From Hirudo medicinalis (taxonomy: Eukaryota > Annelida > Clitellata > Hirudinida > Hirudinidae): a stretch of 64,000 nt of DNA. Each line of letters begins with the position of its first letter. Positions within the stretch are counted from its first letter, which is position 1. The position numbers were made by a program, and so were the translations under genes. The notes beneath the pieces are model-generated. The model did no database searches. It saw only the letters and a program-made list of their open reading frames with translations, and had not been told where the DNA came from. Shown piece by piece: positions 1-13,635 of this stretch. Location: positions 1-64,000 of the forward strand of contig MPNW01000289.1 in assembly GCA_011800805.1 (NCBI GenBank), written 5' to 3'.

Positions 1-559
1 GTGCAAGCTAAGAACTATGATGACACGTTACCACATAACATCACGCTAGACTGAAGCCGCTTTACTCATAGCTGCTGGGACAATTTCGATCTTATGGAAG
101 AGCACCGTGCATACGACGCATGGTATTTTGAATCCAGGAAGCCTCAGCATTGCAGCACCGTAAATAGAAAGCAGTGCACCTAAAACGAAGCAACGTAGTA
201 CGAAATGTTTGCCAAATGAGCTGCCAACTTGTTTTACTCAGCGTGTTGAACCGATGTTGTTGTCTCTGAGCCTTTTCTGCTCTAAATGACTCATCAGCAT
301 TGCAAGACTTGATAATGGTGCTTTGCCGAGCAATTCACAACAGCAATTATACTGTGCCTCATTGGAGCGGATGGCTGTCCAAAACTGCATTACCAGTTAC
401 ACAGTCAATTATTAGATTGTTGCCTCCCTTGTTTCATCCAATAACAAAATATTCAACTGTTACAATGTCTGGTAACATCTATGGAAAAATCAAGAAAACC
501 AGAAGTACACTTTCGTGACAATGGATCTTGCAGCTGCGAAGCTGGCATATGACATAAAG
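1..559. other. No supported gene (left edge)
   Basis: No open frame here looks like a recognisable protein. Frames are short and broken. The stretch lies just upstream of the eroded repeat-family pseudogene at 560-1760 and may be a more decayed part of the same copy, because its base composition is similar. I could not align any segment of it with confidence. Confidence 0.4.
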
Positions 560-1760
560 TGGAGCAACCCAAACCGATTTTCTTCACCCGATAATTCACC
601 TGGGCGGATTCCATGTCATTATATGTCATGTATTCTTATGTGGGGGCCACTGGCAGGATGATGGCAGGAAGAGAATTTGAGGAAATCGTTCTTGAGGCCG
701 GTATTTGTGCGTCTTTTACAGACGACTATGAGTTATTGCCGCCAGAACTAAATTAATTGGCATGTGATCCTAATCACATATCATTGTTGAGAGTCAGCAA
801 GGATGAAAGCCTTTTAAGGTTTGCCTCAGAGTTTGAAAATTATTGCAGATCCATTCGCAAAGGTAATAAAGGAAAGACCTCACAGTTCTGGATGGCTTAC
901 ATGGACTCAGGTTGGCGACAGTTTTCATCAATTAATAAAGCAGAACGACTTTGACAATAACATTTATTCAATGAAGCAAATTTGTGGTCTTCTTGCTGCC
1001 GACAAATTTAACTATGCCCGTTACCTTAACCTTTACTATGCTCAACCAAAATAACTGCCGCAAACACACCCAAGTGCTGAAGAACTCCTGCAGCAAAACG
1101 GATTCACCGTCTCCAGGTCGTCGGTGCAGGCTGCCGGAATGCTGTTGAATCACTATTGAGCAAACTATCATTTGGTCCTCGAAAACAACTAGAGGCACAG
1201 TTGGATTCAGCAGAAATAGATCAGCTTATAACCGCTGGTGTGGGACAATTCACATGCGGGCTTATGCGAGCTAAGTTCGACACTGTTGACAGTGACATTG
1301 GACAACAACCCTGACGATGTCCATAAGTCAACCCGCCCAGCGATTATCAGACGTGCTGGGCCTGACTGATGCCTTTAATCAGTTTTTCAAAAATACATTT
1401 TCTTCAAAAGCCAACGAAGCTAAGCAACTGTTATGCTTATCGTCAGGACAGCCAGCAGTCAATCAAGTCGAAATTGACCTGCTGAGCTACATTGGCTATG
1501 GAAAAGAGGCAGCGGAAAAGTCTATGCAAGACCTTCTACATCTTCAAAAGAATAAGTTTCATGATCCCTTGATAAAGCTGAGATTGGTCTTTTGAGGCTA
1601 TGGCCAATAAAAAATTATTAAAAACTCGCAACGACAAGACAATCGAAGTAAACGCAGAGCTGAATCTGCTTTGCAGAGTCTTGTTTTTGTCGCGGGAAAA
1701 CACGTAGACATCAAAAACATTTTCGGTTACCCGCTGAAGAAAAGCTGATCAAATTTTTTT
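560..1760 (+). pseudogene. Degenerate copy of a repeated metazoan ORF family
   Basis: Translating the plus strand and changing frame several times gives a chain of segments that reads like one protein. They include LGGFHVI (about 600), MMAGREFEEIVLEAGI (from about 658), a KTSQFWMAYMDS block (about 880), KFNYARYLNLYY (about 1003), HPSAEELLQQNGFTVSRSS (about 1067) and a KTIEVNAELNLLCRVLFLSR block (about 1640). In memory this matches a multicopy protein family of unknown function found in cnidarian and other invertebrate genomes and usually treated as transposon-derived. Frameshifts and stops (for example TAA near 753) interrupt every segment, so it is not functional. Family assignment is by pattern recall, not alignment. 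No terminal repeats or target-site duplication were seen. Confidence 0.45.
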
Positions 1761-3081
1761 GAATCGCTAGCACCTTGTCAAAGCTGTAAACAAAACTCGA
1801 GGCTTCTGCGTATAACGTCGACGGTGAAGTTCTTTTTCAGACTTGTCAACGGAACTTGCCAGCAATGTTCTTGTTGGCCTGGAAAGATTTGTTTGCAGGA
1901 TGTGCGGCAGGCTGTCGTACCAAGATGTAAATATCCATGGTTATGATTTGTTCTCTTCTCATTACGAAGCTCATTTGAAGAGCAAGACCATCTCAGTTGC
2001 ATGAGGAATAGACCCTTGCTTACTTCCACCTTGCCGTTCTTCCTTGACGATGCATTCCTAGCGAGCTAGCCCTGTCGCCTACATGTGGCGCAGCTCACAT
2101 ATTCGGTATCCGAATGTGCAGCTCCTCGCTGGCCATGGCTAGAAATTGTCGTCTGATTCGTTGGCTGTAGATTGGTATGAAGGAGCTATGATGTCACAAC
2201 AGCTCATAGATATTCTTTACTCAAAACGACCTCCCACCGATCAATCAGAAGATGATACGTTAGACTTGAAAAAGTTGAAGCGTGCCAAATTGACAATGCT
2301 ATCGACGTCATCTTTGAAGATGGGCTCAAGCTCTCAATATTTTGTTAATCATTTGTGTGGTTGTTCAGATATAAGCTTTAAGCAGTGCTTAATGCCTAAT
2401 TTATCTTTGTTTGGCTCTTTTAGGACCTTTTCAACTTCAAAAACTCAATAAATTTTAAACAAATATAAATATTTGTTTTACTTTTTCCTTATATATAAAC
2501 TTATAAGTTTTATGGCCAAAAAAGTAAGTAAATTACATTTTTGTTTGCTCTGATTTTTAGTATCTATCATAAAGTTGGACGGTCTCTCTCAAAAATTCGC
2601 CCCTATTAATGAAGCAAACACTAAAATTCCAGCAAGTTATTATCGAAAGTATTCAGAAAATATTTCGAAATTTCCCTTCCCTATCTCGGCGGGGTGGTAT
2701 ATGCACAAGTTAAATTATATTATTCATAAGTCATAACATTAGGTAAATAATTTACTTGGAAAAGTACTTTTAATCGATTTTTGCATTTTTATGTAATACA
2801 AAATCGTGTACCATTACTAATATAGGGTATAATTTCAACAGTTGAATAAATCAAACAAAACGTTCAAAAGTGGGAAAAATCTATTTTTTATTTAATTTAG
2901 AAATATATAAATATCTAACCAAATTTAGTTTGTAGTCCACACCTGCTGTTCAATTCTAAATTAATTAATGCTACATTCACTTTGAGACCTTAGTTACTAG
3001 TATTGCACTGTTTGATTACTCCAGATTTTTATTGCCAGGATTTGGTTTAAATAGTTTTAAGTAATTGAATTTATAAAAATA
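1761..3081. other. Intergenic, possibly with a pseudogene tail
   Basis: A short open frame at 2146-2451 (SDSLAVDWYEGAMM...) could be the far end of the eroded repeat-family protein, but the resemblance is weak. From about 2450 the sequence becomes very AT-rich and is the likely 5' flank of the PIBF1-like gene. No RNA gene or clear repeat was recognised. Confidence 0.4.
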
Positions 3082-6000
3082 ATGAACATCGAAAACAAGT
3101 CCTGTTTATCACATCCAGATTTTAGTTTGGACACAACATTAAATACAACAGACTTATCCGCTTCTCAAGAAATAAGCGAAGTTTTGTCGACTGATGAAGA
3201 AATTGTGGGGAAAAGTTTATTTAAGGATATTCATAAGCAGAAGAAACATGCTCATGGAAGTACTAATAAATATTTGGAGCAAATGCGCAATAATGTTTCT
3301 AAGTTAAATGTGAAATTACAAGAAAAGACTTTACAACTTGAAAGCATTAAGTCAGAATATGCTAAAAAGGTAAGGCAATTAAACTATATAGATGATGGAA
3401 TGTTTTGATTTATTAAATTAACATTTTAGGCTGAACAGTTGGAAATAAATCTGAACAAATTTCTGCATGAAAATGAACTTTTGAAGGTGCAGTTGCACGT
3501 TGAGAGAGAAGAAAACAAAGTCATGAAAAACAGCATGGAAATTAAACTTAGCAACATAGAGTCAAGACAAAGTCAGCTTCAGGTTTTTAAACTTCAGAAC
3601 AAATGATTTGGAGTAGAATTGTTTCCATAATTTTCCTATTTCAGGCTACATCACAGGACATTCAAAGAATTTTTGTTGAATCTTTACAATTAACTGAAGC
3701 CCAGTATAATCGCTTGAAGTCCTCCGACAGAGAATTATCTTTAGCTGATTTCATCTCCGTATGTCTTTATTTTGGTTTGATGACATGCACTTACTATAAT
3801 CTGTATGTGTCCTGAGTAGGTAAAATTATATGAAAAAACTCAAGAATGGAAAGAAGAACTTAGTTGTTTAAAATTACGAAATGCTCACAAAGATGAAGAA
3901 TTGCATTCTCTTAAAATATCCTGTGATAAACTGCAGGATGTAAGTTTTTTTTTGTCTTACATTTAATTTCTAAATAACATTAAAAGTAAAGTAGGACCTC
4001 TTATAATTTCTAATATAATTTCTAACTATAATTTCTAATAAAAGAAATTATTTTAAATAATTTATAATTAGTCTAATGGATACATTTGAAGGATTTGGAG
4101 AGCGAAAGAAGACAAAAAATTGAATTGGAACTCAAGCTAGAAAGAAGTAAAAAATCATATGATGAGATCACGCAGCAGGCGCATTGGAAGAACTTTAAAG
4201 TTGATAATTATGACACCCTGCAGAAGTATTTAATTATAGTTAATAATTAGCATAGGCTTTCTCACATGATCATGTATTCATTCCTATCAGGGAGAAAGAT
4301 GATTTGGAAGCTCAGTTGAGTGATGTGTCCAAGAAGCTATGCACTATTTCTCTAATTCATGAAAAAGACCTTAAGGACATGGAGGAACATTTCTCAGAGG
4401 TTTGATGATTTCCACTAACATCTAATACTATCATTGATGATTTAAGCTGTTCCACCATCTTGTCATTGAGTTTTTTATCAGCTTCAATCATGTTATTTTC
4501 GAAATAATTAAACTTAGAACCTTTACAGCTTGTCTCAGCGAAGCAGTCCATGTTAATCTTGAAGCATGATAAGGAATATTTGACAAAAGTCTTGAATGAG
4601 CAAGAAGGGAAACTTCTGGCAGCAGAGGTGAAAATTAATCAACTTGAGCAACAATTGGCTAAAATAAAACAAGCAAGAGAGGACATTTATGAAAAGCATA
4701 TGATCTCCAGGTGTGTCTTTCTATATTCTTTATTTTGTATTTTAAATCTGGTGTTGAAATTGAGTAATTATTGGCACTAATTATATTTATATGATAATTA
4801 GGTAGGAAATATTTAAATGAATGATCTTACTCCTTAGGGAGCAATATAGAGCAGAATATGAAGAGAAATTAAAAAAGGAATTGGAACAAATGAGAATTCA
4901 AATGGATCTTGAAATAGATAAACTCAAAGCTAATGTGAAGGAAGTATCTGAAAGAGAAGCAAGGCAAGCTTGAACTACAATTGTTCTCGTAGTATTGTTT
5001 GCATGGGATCAAAAATTTACTCTACTGTTCCACGTAATATTACCAACCTTTCTAACCTTTATGCTTTTAAGAAGGCATTAAAACACTTTATTATTAACTC
5101 TAAATAACCATGTATATTAATCAATATTACTTAGTATTTCTTACATTATTGGGACATTGAAACGCAACTTTATTCATCAATGGTAATAGNTAACTCTAAA
5201 TAACCATGTATATTAATCAATATTACTTAGTATTTCTTACATTATTGGGACATTGAAACGCAACTTTATTCATCAATGGTAATAGGACGTCTGTTAGCGG
5301 GAGTTTTTCCCTTAAGAAGTTCCTTTTTTTTCCTTTCGGTTCCAACTTGTACTGGTTTTGTGTTTCGTGTTTCAATAAAAAAAAATAAAAGGAAAAAAAA
5401 AACAAAAAAAAATTGTTAACTCTGCCCTTCTCTTCTCTGTGACTCTTCCAATGCACATTTAGGAGTCTGGAGGAGTCAAGAGATCTGGCCCTCAATGAAA
5501 GAGATCGAGCTCTTATGCTCGAAAGAGAAGTCATGGCAAAATATGAACAAATCCTTTTAGAGTTTGTGTTCAGTTGCTATCTTGTCAAAAATAATTAACT
5601 AATAAATTAACTAAATAAATAAATTTAGTTAATTTTAATTAGTTTTAGACATCACCAGCTTTCAGATGGTAACACCATCTCAGATTTAAATAATCAACTG
5701 AAGATGAAATCATTTGAGTTGGAGAAAGTCCAGCTCTTGTACAATGAATCTATAAAGTCAATCAAAGAATCCCAATTGTCGTACGAAAAACTTCAGAGGA
5801 AAATGGAAGTTTGTCAAGATATCAATTAATTCATTAATTTCATTTCATTAATTGAACTCTAAATCCTTAATTGAGAAGGTTGCTCTTAAATATAGGATTT
5901 AAATATTGCAGATCCTTTTAAAGGAATACCATTCTCTTCAAACAAACTTTGAGAGGAAAGTCACAAACTTGGAAGCAACATTGAAAGAAAAAAGTTCTGA

Positions 6001-6940
6001 GTTGGAAGGTGTCGAGAAATTTATATCCAATGTTGAAAACATCATAGCTGCAAAAGGTCATGGTTTGCTAAATAAATAGTGCTAGTAACATGATGTAAAC
6101 ATTATAAATTTGATAGATGATGCAAAATCACATGTCACAAAAGACATAAAAGATAGCTTCCAAAATGGTATCATGGGGAAGAGCACTCAAGAGAGGCTGA
6201 TGGCATGGTGCTTTAAATTTATTTAAAGTATTAAATTTTATTAATAGTCTTGGGTTTATGCTGCTTTATTTATATGCCAACATTTGAAGAATCTGCCTAT
6301 ACACAAGATGTACATAAATTCTGCCAAATCGCTGATCACAAAGTTGTTTTCATGGCAGTGTGAACTTCATCAAGAAGAAAGCTCAGATGAACAAATCACC
6401 CATTCACAGCCTTAAAAGCGAGGTTCTTTCACCATCTTTCCTATGCTGATAATTTAATCTGTGCTATTTATACTTATAAATGAATGAATGAACAAGTTAC
6501 TGCTGCTCCCATCAGAGCAAACAATTGGCCAATTCGCAATACAGCCACTTAACAGCTGAGTTGGATGCCCAGATATCCATGCTAAAGCAAGAACTTAGTA
6601 CAGCTCAACTACAACACAGGTAATAACGAAATAATTTAACAAGCTCAGCATAATTTTTCTTTTTCCCAATTTATAGGGCTCTCCAGAAGGAGAATTCCAG
6701 GTTGGTCACTTTAAACAATCAAATGTCCTCAGATCTAAAGAGCCTCCTTGACCAAGAAGAGGTAGCATAACAATTGAGCTCAAAAATTAATATTGATACT
6801 CCTTGACTTAATCCAATAAACAGGAAATGGCTGCCATGAAAAAAATAATTGAAGACATTAAGAAAAAGTCACGTGCAGACTCAAAGGACTTAACATCTCC
6901 CAAAGTTCTGGAGAAAAAATCAGATTTTGGTACCCCATAG
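3082..6940 (+). CDS. PIBF1: PIBF1/CEP90-like coiled-coil centriolar satellite protein
   Basis: About 16 exons join in phase into a protein of roughly 696 residues (human PIBF1/CEP90 is 757). It is almost entirely heptad-rich coiled coil. The diagnostic block is LTEAQYNRLKSSDRELSLAD followed by FISVKLYEKT (exons at 3645-3758 and 3820-3939), which parallels the conserved LTEEQYIKLK...VRFYEL segment of human PIBF1. The last exon (6824-6940) has the AAMKKI stretch seen near the human C-terminus. The family acts at centriolar satellites in ciliogenesis and mitotic spindle poles. The ATG at 3082 opens the first exon; 5' UTR introns cannot be excluded. Exon borders read: 3082-3369, 3430-3582, 3645-3758, 3820-3939, 4092-4225, 4291-4399, 4529-4710, 4838-4963, 5463-5561, 5649-5808, 5912-6056, 6117-6207, 6359-6422, 6516-6619, 6677-6761, 6824-6940. 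One intron appears to use a GC donor (4964), and the same intron holds an exact 95-bp duplication around an N. The gene is tail-to-tail with BAZ1A. Confidence 0.9.
5095..5285. repeat. Exact 95-bp direct duplication flanking a single N
   Basis: Bases 5095-5189 and 5191-5285 are identical by eye, separated only by the N at 5190. The pair lies inside the intron 4964-5462 of the PIBF1-like gene. A perfect overlap on both sides of one ambiguous base is what an unmerged contig join produces, so this is probably an assembly artefact and not a biological tandem repeat. Confidence 0.85.
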
Positions 6941-7414
6941 AGTGAGTGAGTGATGTATGTGATCTTAAGTTAGCCTCAAACAAGTCATATTTCATCATTA
7001 GATGGCTGCATTGCCGATGGAATCTGGGATGAATGCGAGCTCCCTCTGGGAAAGTCACGACAGACGTCCACGGTTCAATTGCTCACGGAGAAGTCAAGAT
7101 GGCCACAAAATAACTTTATTTAACCTTATACACGAGCTAACACAAAAGAATAAGTATTCACAGGGCGGTCCACATTTCCTAATATATCAAAAAGAACAAT
7201 GAAAGGCATGCAATTATAAGCCTGAGAATATGAAGCGCCAAGGATGGATGCAAAGGGTGTGTAAGGCATACATTGTGAACCAGGCAGCAGCAAATATGGA
7301 ATGAGGGAAATTTTAGTGTAAAGTATCTAATATCAAAAACGTGAGGTGCTTTTGAGCCAGCATGATATAACCTTTGAGACAAGAATTGTCCTCTAACAAA
7401 TGACTATTCACACT
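6941..7414. other. Tail-to-tail spacer between PIBF1-like and BAZ1A
   Basis: This spacer holds the 3' ends of two convergent genes. A TTTATT at about 7116-7121 reads as AATAAA on the minus strand and is a candidate poly(A) signal for BAZ1A. The plus-strand open frame at 7002-7202 has no family resemblance. No RNA gene was seen. Confidence 0.4.
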
Positions 7415-10400
7415 TCAGTTTCTTTTCCTCAGGTTTCTAACAGGTTCCTCGATGTCGCTATCGGAGTCGATAAATGCTCGAGTCCTCTTCTTTCTCAGAT
7501 TGCCCCCATCTGATCCAATGCTTGCTTTTCTGCTGTCTTTAGAAATACTTTGATTGGATGAGGATTTCAGCTCGGCCAATCGCTTTTCAAAAGACTCTGA
7601 AAGCTTCTCGGCCGCTTCGAAGAAGCAGGAGGACGACTTGTTGTACATCTTGCAGTTTTCAAATATGAGACGAATGTCACTGATAATTTCATCTGACCTA
7701 TCGTATTGGAAGTTACGGATCTTGTTGCGAATCCTAGAGAAGTCCATCGGTGTCTTTATGATGTCAAAGTAGTCTGGTGCCTAAAAAATATTGAGCAGTG
7801 TTCAATGAAAATAAAAACCATAGCTCTTATTCAAGTGGAACTTGTTGGATTTTGGGATTAAAACCTTTTGTTTTGTTTATAAATCACATTATATTAGAAA
7901 CTCATCAAAACAATAACTTACATCCTTCTTAGACACAGGCTTCAGGAAAGGCCATGCATTCTCATCAGCCATGAGTTCTGTTACTAAAGATTCACAAGAT
8001 TTTATCTGAATGTCATGAGCCTCACCAATTATCCCATTTGACAGGCCGTTTAACCTTTTCCTCTCTGAAATTTTAACATAATAAAATGTCACAAAAAAGG
8101 TTAAGGACAAATAATTCAGTGTTGAATTACCTCTCTTAACTTCCGATGGGCTACCGTCATCCTCTTCGTCGTCGTCATCATCATCATGCTTTCTCTTGGA
8201 ACGCTTGTTATTTTGTGATGTTTTCTTTTGAGCTGGTTGGTTCTTTGATCCATTGCTTGATTTAGATGTTGCAGGTAGTTTACTGTAAAACCCTAAATTC
8301 CAATTGGTCCATTAGTTGTTTTGAAATCCATAAACATGGGAAATGCATTTGAAACAATTAAAAACTTTTCTCAAGAAGCTCTTGTTTGGCTGGTTTTTTA
8401 TGATCTTCATTGTCATTGTCATCTTCTTCATCTCTGCTCTCCTCTTCTGGTCTAAATAATTAATTGCATGAAGTGTTAACAGGCAAATGTGATGTTCAAA
8501 GTATTCAACTTACTCTGACTGTTCAAAGTCATCGTAATCCTTTGTTTCACTGTCGTAATCAGGAATCTTAGTTTCCACTTTCTTTGGTACCACCTTTGTC
8601 TTTGGTCTTTTAGCTTCACAGATTGGACAAAACCAGTCCCCTTCAGGAATGTTCTGTTAATCAGAAATTTAGTACATTGTTCAATAAGCATGTTAATGAG
8701 GACATTAACGATCATTCATTACAAACCTTAACTCTGGGTTTCAGGCAGTAAATGTGGTGACCTTTATCACAGCCATCGCACAGAAGCATGTTCTCCCCAT
8801 CACCCTTTCTTTTACATATGCAGCACCTGGCGTTGAGGGCGGATTTAGACCATGAAATGCTGTTGTCTATGATGGACATGGACAAGAACAGCTGAGATAA
8901 ATTTGTGGCTGATCTGACATTAGCTTCCCACTTGTCCAATGGAGCACTTCTAGTGTGGGATGATGTGGATGAAGCATCTGTAAAACAGAATGTCAGCATT
9001 TAATTCATTTCCTAGCATCATCAAATTATCAATTAAAATGTAATATCTTCACCATCATCACTGCCATCATTCTCCTTTTTCTTTTGTTTCTGCTTTGATT
9101 TCTTATCTTTCTGACCTGAAAATGATATGAAAAGGTTTTTGATATGACGTTGCATTCTGAAGGAATTTATTTGGCTGGTTTCACCTAGCTGAAGGTCGAT
9201 GAAGCGATTCTCAACCATTCTTTCGACTTGAATCAAAGCAGAAGACAGGCCCTCCAAAGCACTGCCTTGCCTGTAAGATTAAAACAATCATTAACATTTT
9301 AATCTCCCTCGCATGTAATTAACATAATTATGAAATCAAGGAAGAAACTTTTGCCTTTGATCTTCACTTGAAAGAACTGAGGATATGAGTGCATAATCAC
9401 CTTGATCCAATGCATCCCTCCATTTCTGTCTCTCTGTATTCTACAATGGACAAAATAATGTTGTAGTGGTTAATATACTGGCTATTTTCAGGCACCTGAT
9501 GTTATGTCCTTGATGCAATGCAGGTTAAGTATTATAAAAGAAATTATGCATGTTTTAAAATAAAAAAATCCCAGGGGCAGTCACCTTCAGTTTACCCAAA
9601 GCACCTCCAAAGATTCTTTCCTCAAGGTCAAGAATATTCTCCACCAAGCATTTTTCCATGTCGTTCTCCAGCTCTGAAGATTCTGATGACATCGCACCAT
9701 CCTCCTGCTTTTCATTCTGGAGTGGTGCAAAGATCATATCGACTGATTCTGCATCCTTGAGGCCATCAACAATGCAGTCATAGTGTTCTTTCAGATTGGC
9801 AAGAAGCTGACTCTCCCTTATTCCCCATGTGCTCAGATTTTTAATTAGGAGGTCGACTTGTTCAATCTGGTGATAAAATGACCACCTCGCCATCCCTTTT
9901 GAAGCAAGTTGTTCTTGGACCGTCATGGTTTTGCTGCAGAGCACGGATAATAAATGAAAATTCATTATCTAATAAAATCTAATTATCTCTTAATATAAAG
10001 AAGACTTGAAGAAACCAACGAACCATTTTGCATAAGGTTTAGCATCTGCGGGGATGTTCTCTTTGTTGCTCTTTCCATCCAACATAACCTTCTGTTCTTC
10101 ATCTTTCTTCCTTCTTGATGGACTCATAATTCTTGATTTTACTGGAGATGAAACTGCAAGATAATGTCAATAACATTAAAAACACCCAAGCATGAAGTTA
10201 GGAATGATTTTAAACTCTAAGTTTTGAATTTTGCAATTCTTAGCCAACCTTTGAAGCCTGAGATGTCATCCTCGTGATCCTCCACGAAAACTCCAGGCAA
10301 AGAAGTGAATTTCCAGTATTGCCGGTGAGTCCTATCGAAACCGAGAACAACAGGGCATCCTGTCAACAGTTCAGAAACCTCCTTTACCAGGCTCTCCTCC

Positions 10401-13400
10401 TTTCTCTTCTCCCACATCTTCATCTGCTGTTTCTCATTCTCTGAGATCTTTTCCCAATCAATGTTTTCTACTGGTAGTTTCTCAAAATTCTCGTCAGGAA
10501 TTGTTTGAACCACGCGAGATGATTTCCTCAGTGATGGATCACTAAAAGTATTCAATATACATCTTAATACATGCCTTAATATAATAAACCATCAAAATTG
10601 CTAACGAAACTCACTCATTCTTCGGGTTATCTTCAGAATTTGTCTTGGCCTCACCAGTGAGAAGCGACTTTAATCTTTGTTCTTGTTTTTTCCTTGCCCT
10701 TTGTATCAAAGCATTTTTATTAATATTAATCCCTCCAAAATATCATTCCTTAATTTTTACCGATCAAGAACATTCATGAATCACTTAAAGCATCTCCAGT
10801 ATTAAAATGAAAGGAACAAGGGAAACTAACCAATATTGTATCTCATCTCTTTCCCTCCTCAAACAACTCGTCTGATGTATTTTGAGGTTCTTCTGAGCCA
10901 CCTTCAACTTCTCCAAATTGTCTTCAATCCTGGTCTTCATGAGATTGCATGACATGAGTTGGTGGCACAGGATGTAAAGGACTTGCAGTTTGTTTTCTTT
11001 AAGAGAAATAATAAAAACAAAATTAGGATTGAGATTAAAACATTTGTTCTGCAAAATTCTTACCTGCAGATAATTCAAATACAGATTCCTCGTTCAGTTC
11101 TTCTACGAAATGCTCGAACTTCCAGGAATTGTCGTTGAGGAGATGACTTGGTTTCAGAGATCCGAGGTACATTCTGGTGATTTCTGAGACCGTGTACAGA
11201 TCCAACTGGAGATCATTTAATGACATGCCTGCAATCATTAAAATCGAATAAAACCCTAGGATGCACAAATCAATTCAAACGTTTAATTTGAAGCATACCA
11301 TAAGTTAGGGTGGATCGTTTGGACGTTTTGACGTAAGCCGTCTCGGCACTATCTTGATCGACTGTTAACAAGAATTAATCGATGTAGTTAAATTGAGAAT
11401 AAAAAAGCCATTATAATTCTCGGAAAAACCTTCTGATGCCTGCTTATCCAATTCCTTGCTATTTTCAATGAGAGAAGACACTAAAGACAACAAGATCTTG
11501 CCATAGTCCCCATCGATCTCATTGCTAGTTAGGGCTTTGAGCAACTTTTCTATCAAACAAATAACATGATGAATGTTCAACACATCACTTTGACGTCAAT
11601 GCAAAAATCAGATGTCTTTGCAATTGTATTATAATTTAAAAATTGCAACAAACCAATATTGAAATTTCTCGGTACATCCAAGTCTAGCAAAGATTTAAAA
11701 GCCATTATGAATTCTTTGACAAACACCAGGTCTCCAAAGCACTCCATTTTCAAATTTTTACAACACACAGGGCTGGCAATTGGTAGATCCTACAAGAATT
11801 CAACAAAAATGTAATGTTAGCAACTAAAGTGCCATGAATTCATGAACATTAAGATGTGTTTTTAGATTTTCTGGTCCAACAATGAACACATTAAACACTT
11901 TACAACCTTTAGGTCATCACATTCGAGATCTTCTCGTGGAACATTACGTTCAGCAATCTGCATCTTCTTTATCTCCTTCTCTTTCTTTTTCTCCTAATAA
12001 ATAAGTTGTACTAATTATTAACTTGTAAAATTAGCCTTAGTATCACAGGTATAAAACAGACCACTTTCCAAGCACATATAAGGTTAGTCATGCTCTAAAT
12101 TTAAAAAAGTTGCTTAAGAAAGAACTAACCTCCAATTTCTTTGCCTTCTCCAGTTCTGCCTTCTTCTTTTGCTCAATTTTCTCTTCTAATTTCTTCTGCT
12201 TCTTTTCAGCTGCCATGGCTCTCATGTTTCTGAGATCCTCCTCAACTCTTTGCATGTCTAAACAATGCACAATACATATTTAATAATAATTATATTTAAA
12301 TGTAATCAAGTAAATGGCTTATTAAAATATTACCTTTCTGGGCCCTCAATTTGGCTTCCTGCAGCCTCTGTGCATCTGCACCACTATTGGATGCCTTTTT
12401 GGCCTTAGGAGTACTTTGTTCTTCACTGGTCAAATCGATGACAGCTTCAGTTTCTTTGTCAGGCTTGTGAGAATCAGAAGTTCGAAAGACTGGCATAGGT
12501 CCAGGTGCTATTGACTCGTAGGCCATGCCCACAATCCTAAACTTCTTCATTGAACTTTCCTAAGAAAAATACAAATTCCATTGACTAATTAAGCTAAAAT
12601 AAATAACCATAGATTAATCATTTCAGTTATTATATCATAAGTGTGCAACACAATAGCAGCATTTTTACTTTAACATTCCAGATGTGCTGAGAGGAGTCGG
12701 CCTCGCAGTTCAATTTGAGGAACAGCTTGAGCTTTTCACGTGTGAAAATACCTTTCTTCCTTCTGGAAAATAAAAACCGTGGATCCATGAAAGATGTTAT
12801 CTGTGACATGATAAAAGATATTACTTACATTAGTTTTGATCCTTTCAGCACTCTAACACTCTCGATTTTACTGCTTATCTCCTGAAGTGCATACTCAAAT
12901 TCATCTGATTCCAAGGGCTTGGTGGCTTTTGATGGAGAGCCAGTCCTGGGTTGATGTAATTTTAAAAGTGGATAATTATCAAAGCAGAAGAATAAAAAAA
13001 TTTTCTGTCATTACACAAACCTTGTGGCATCCTTGGATGTTGATCCACTAGATGCTTTGTCAGGCAACACCACCTTCAAGATTTTGTATGATTTCTTTAC
13101 ATTCCTATCAAAACCAAATGTGGAATATCAAGCTAGCCATAATCCTTAAAGTAACTGTCTAATCATTTAGCTACATACCCCACATCTGTAAAAGCTTCAA
13201 CAGTCTCCCCAACAAAGTACTTGTCTTTAACATGTGAGAAAATATCATCAACCAAATCATTTAAATTTCTCCTTTTAGTAAGAGTTGACAAGAAAAGAAT
13301 AGGCCTTTTCAGTGCTTCAGGAAAGGTGGTGAGAAGCTCCTTGGCCTGCTCCTCAGAGGAGACTGCATCTTGGTAGGTCAGACCAGACTTCCCTGTCATG

Positions 13401-13635
13401 GAACAAGTCCACACAAGACTATTACATAAGATGACTCTCTCAAACAATTTGCTGCAATATAGATCAGTCAGTATGAACATAACTGTGTTGAAAAATACAA
13501 ATTTATTGGAACTTATACTTACTCGTAATCAGTAAAGACTTCGTTTGTTGTTTTACAATAGTAAACTTCATCATCTGGCTGTATATTTTCAGGTAAAAGA
13601 GATCGTTCAAGGGGTTCCTTTTTTAATAAAGGCAT
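7415..13635 (-). CDS. BAZ1A: BAZ1A/ACF1 chromatin remodelling subunit
   Basis: About 26 short exons encode roughly 1,350 residues (human BAZ1A is 1,556). The order is canonical. An N-terminal WAC domain (exons 13523-13635 and 13179-13451) has LFERVILCNSLVW and GLTYQDAV, matching BAZ1A and not BAZ1B. A charged helical region follows (about 12.1-12.6 kb). A DDT domain (about 11.58-11.79 kb) comes after the conserved REDLECDDLK lead-in. WHIM segments lie at about 11.06-11.23 kb and 10.23-10.54 kb, the latter with GFDRTHRQYWKFTSLPGVFV. A complete C4HC3 PHD finger spans 8515-8850 (CCICKRKGDGENMLLCDGCD, then GDWFCPIC). An acidic/basic stretch leads to the bromodomain (7415-8065), with APDYFDIIKTPMDF and the acetyl-lysine-binding Asn in CKMYN. 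ACF1 pairs with the ISWI ATPase to space nucleosomes. The start is the ATG at 13635, beginning MPLLKKEPL like vertebrate BAZ1A. Confidence 0.95.
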
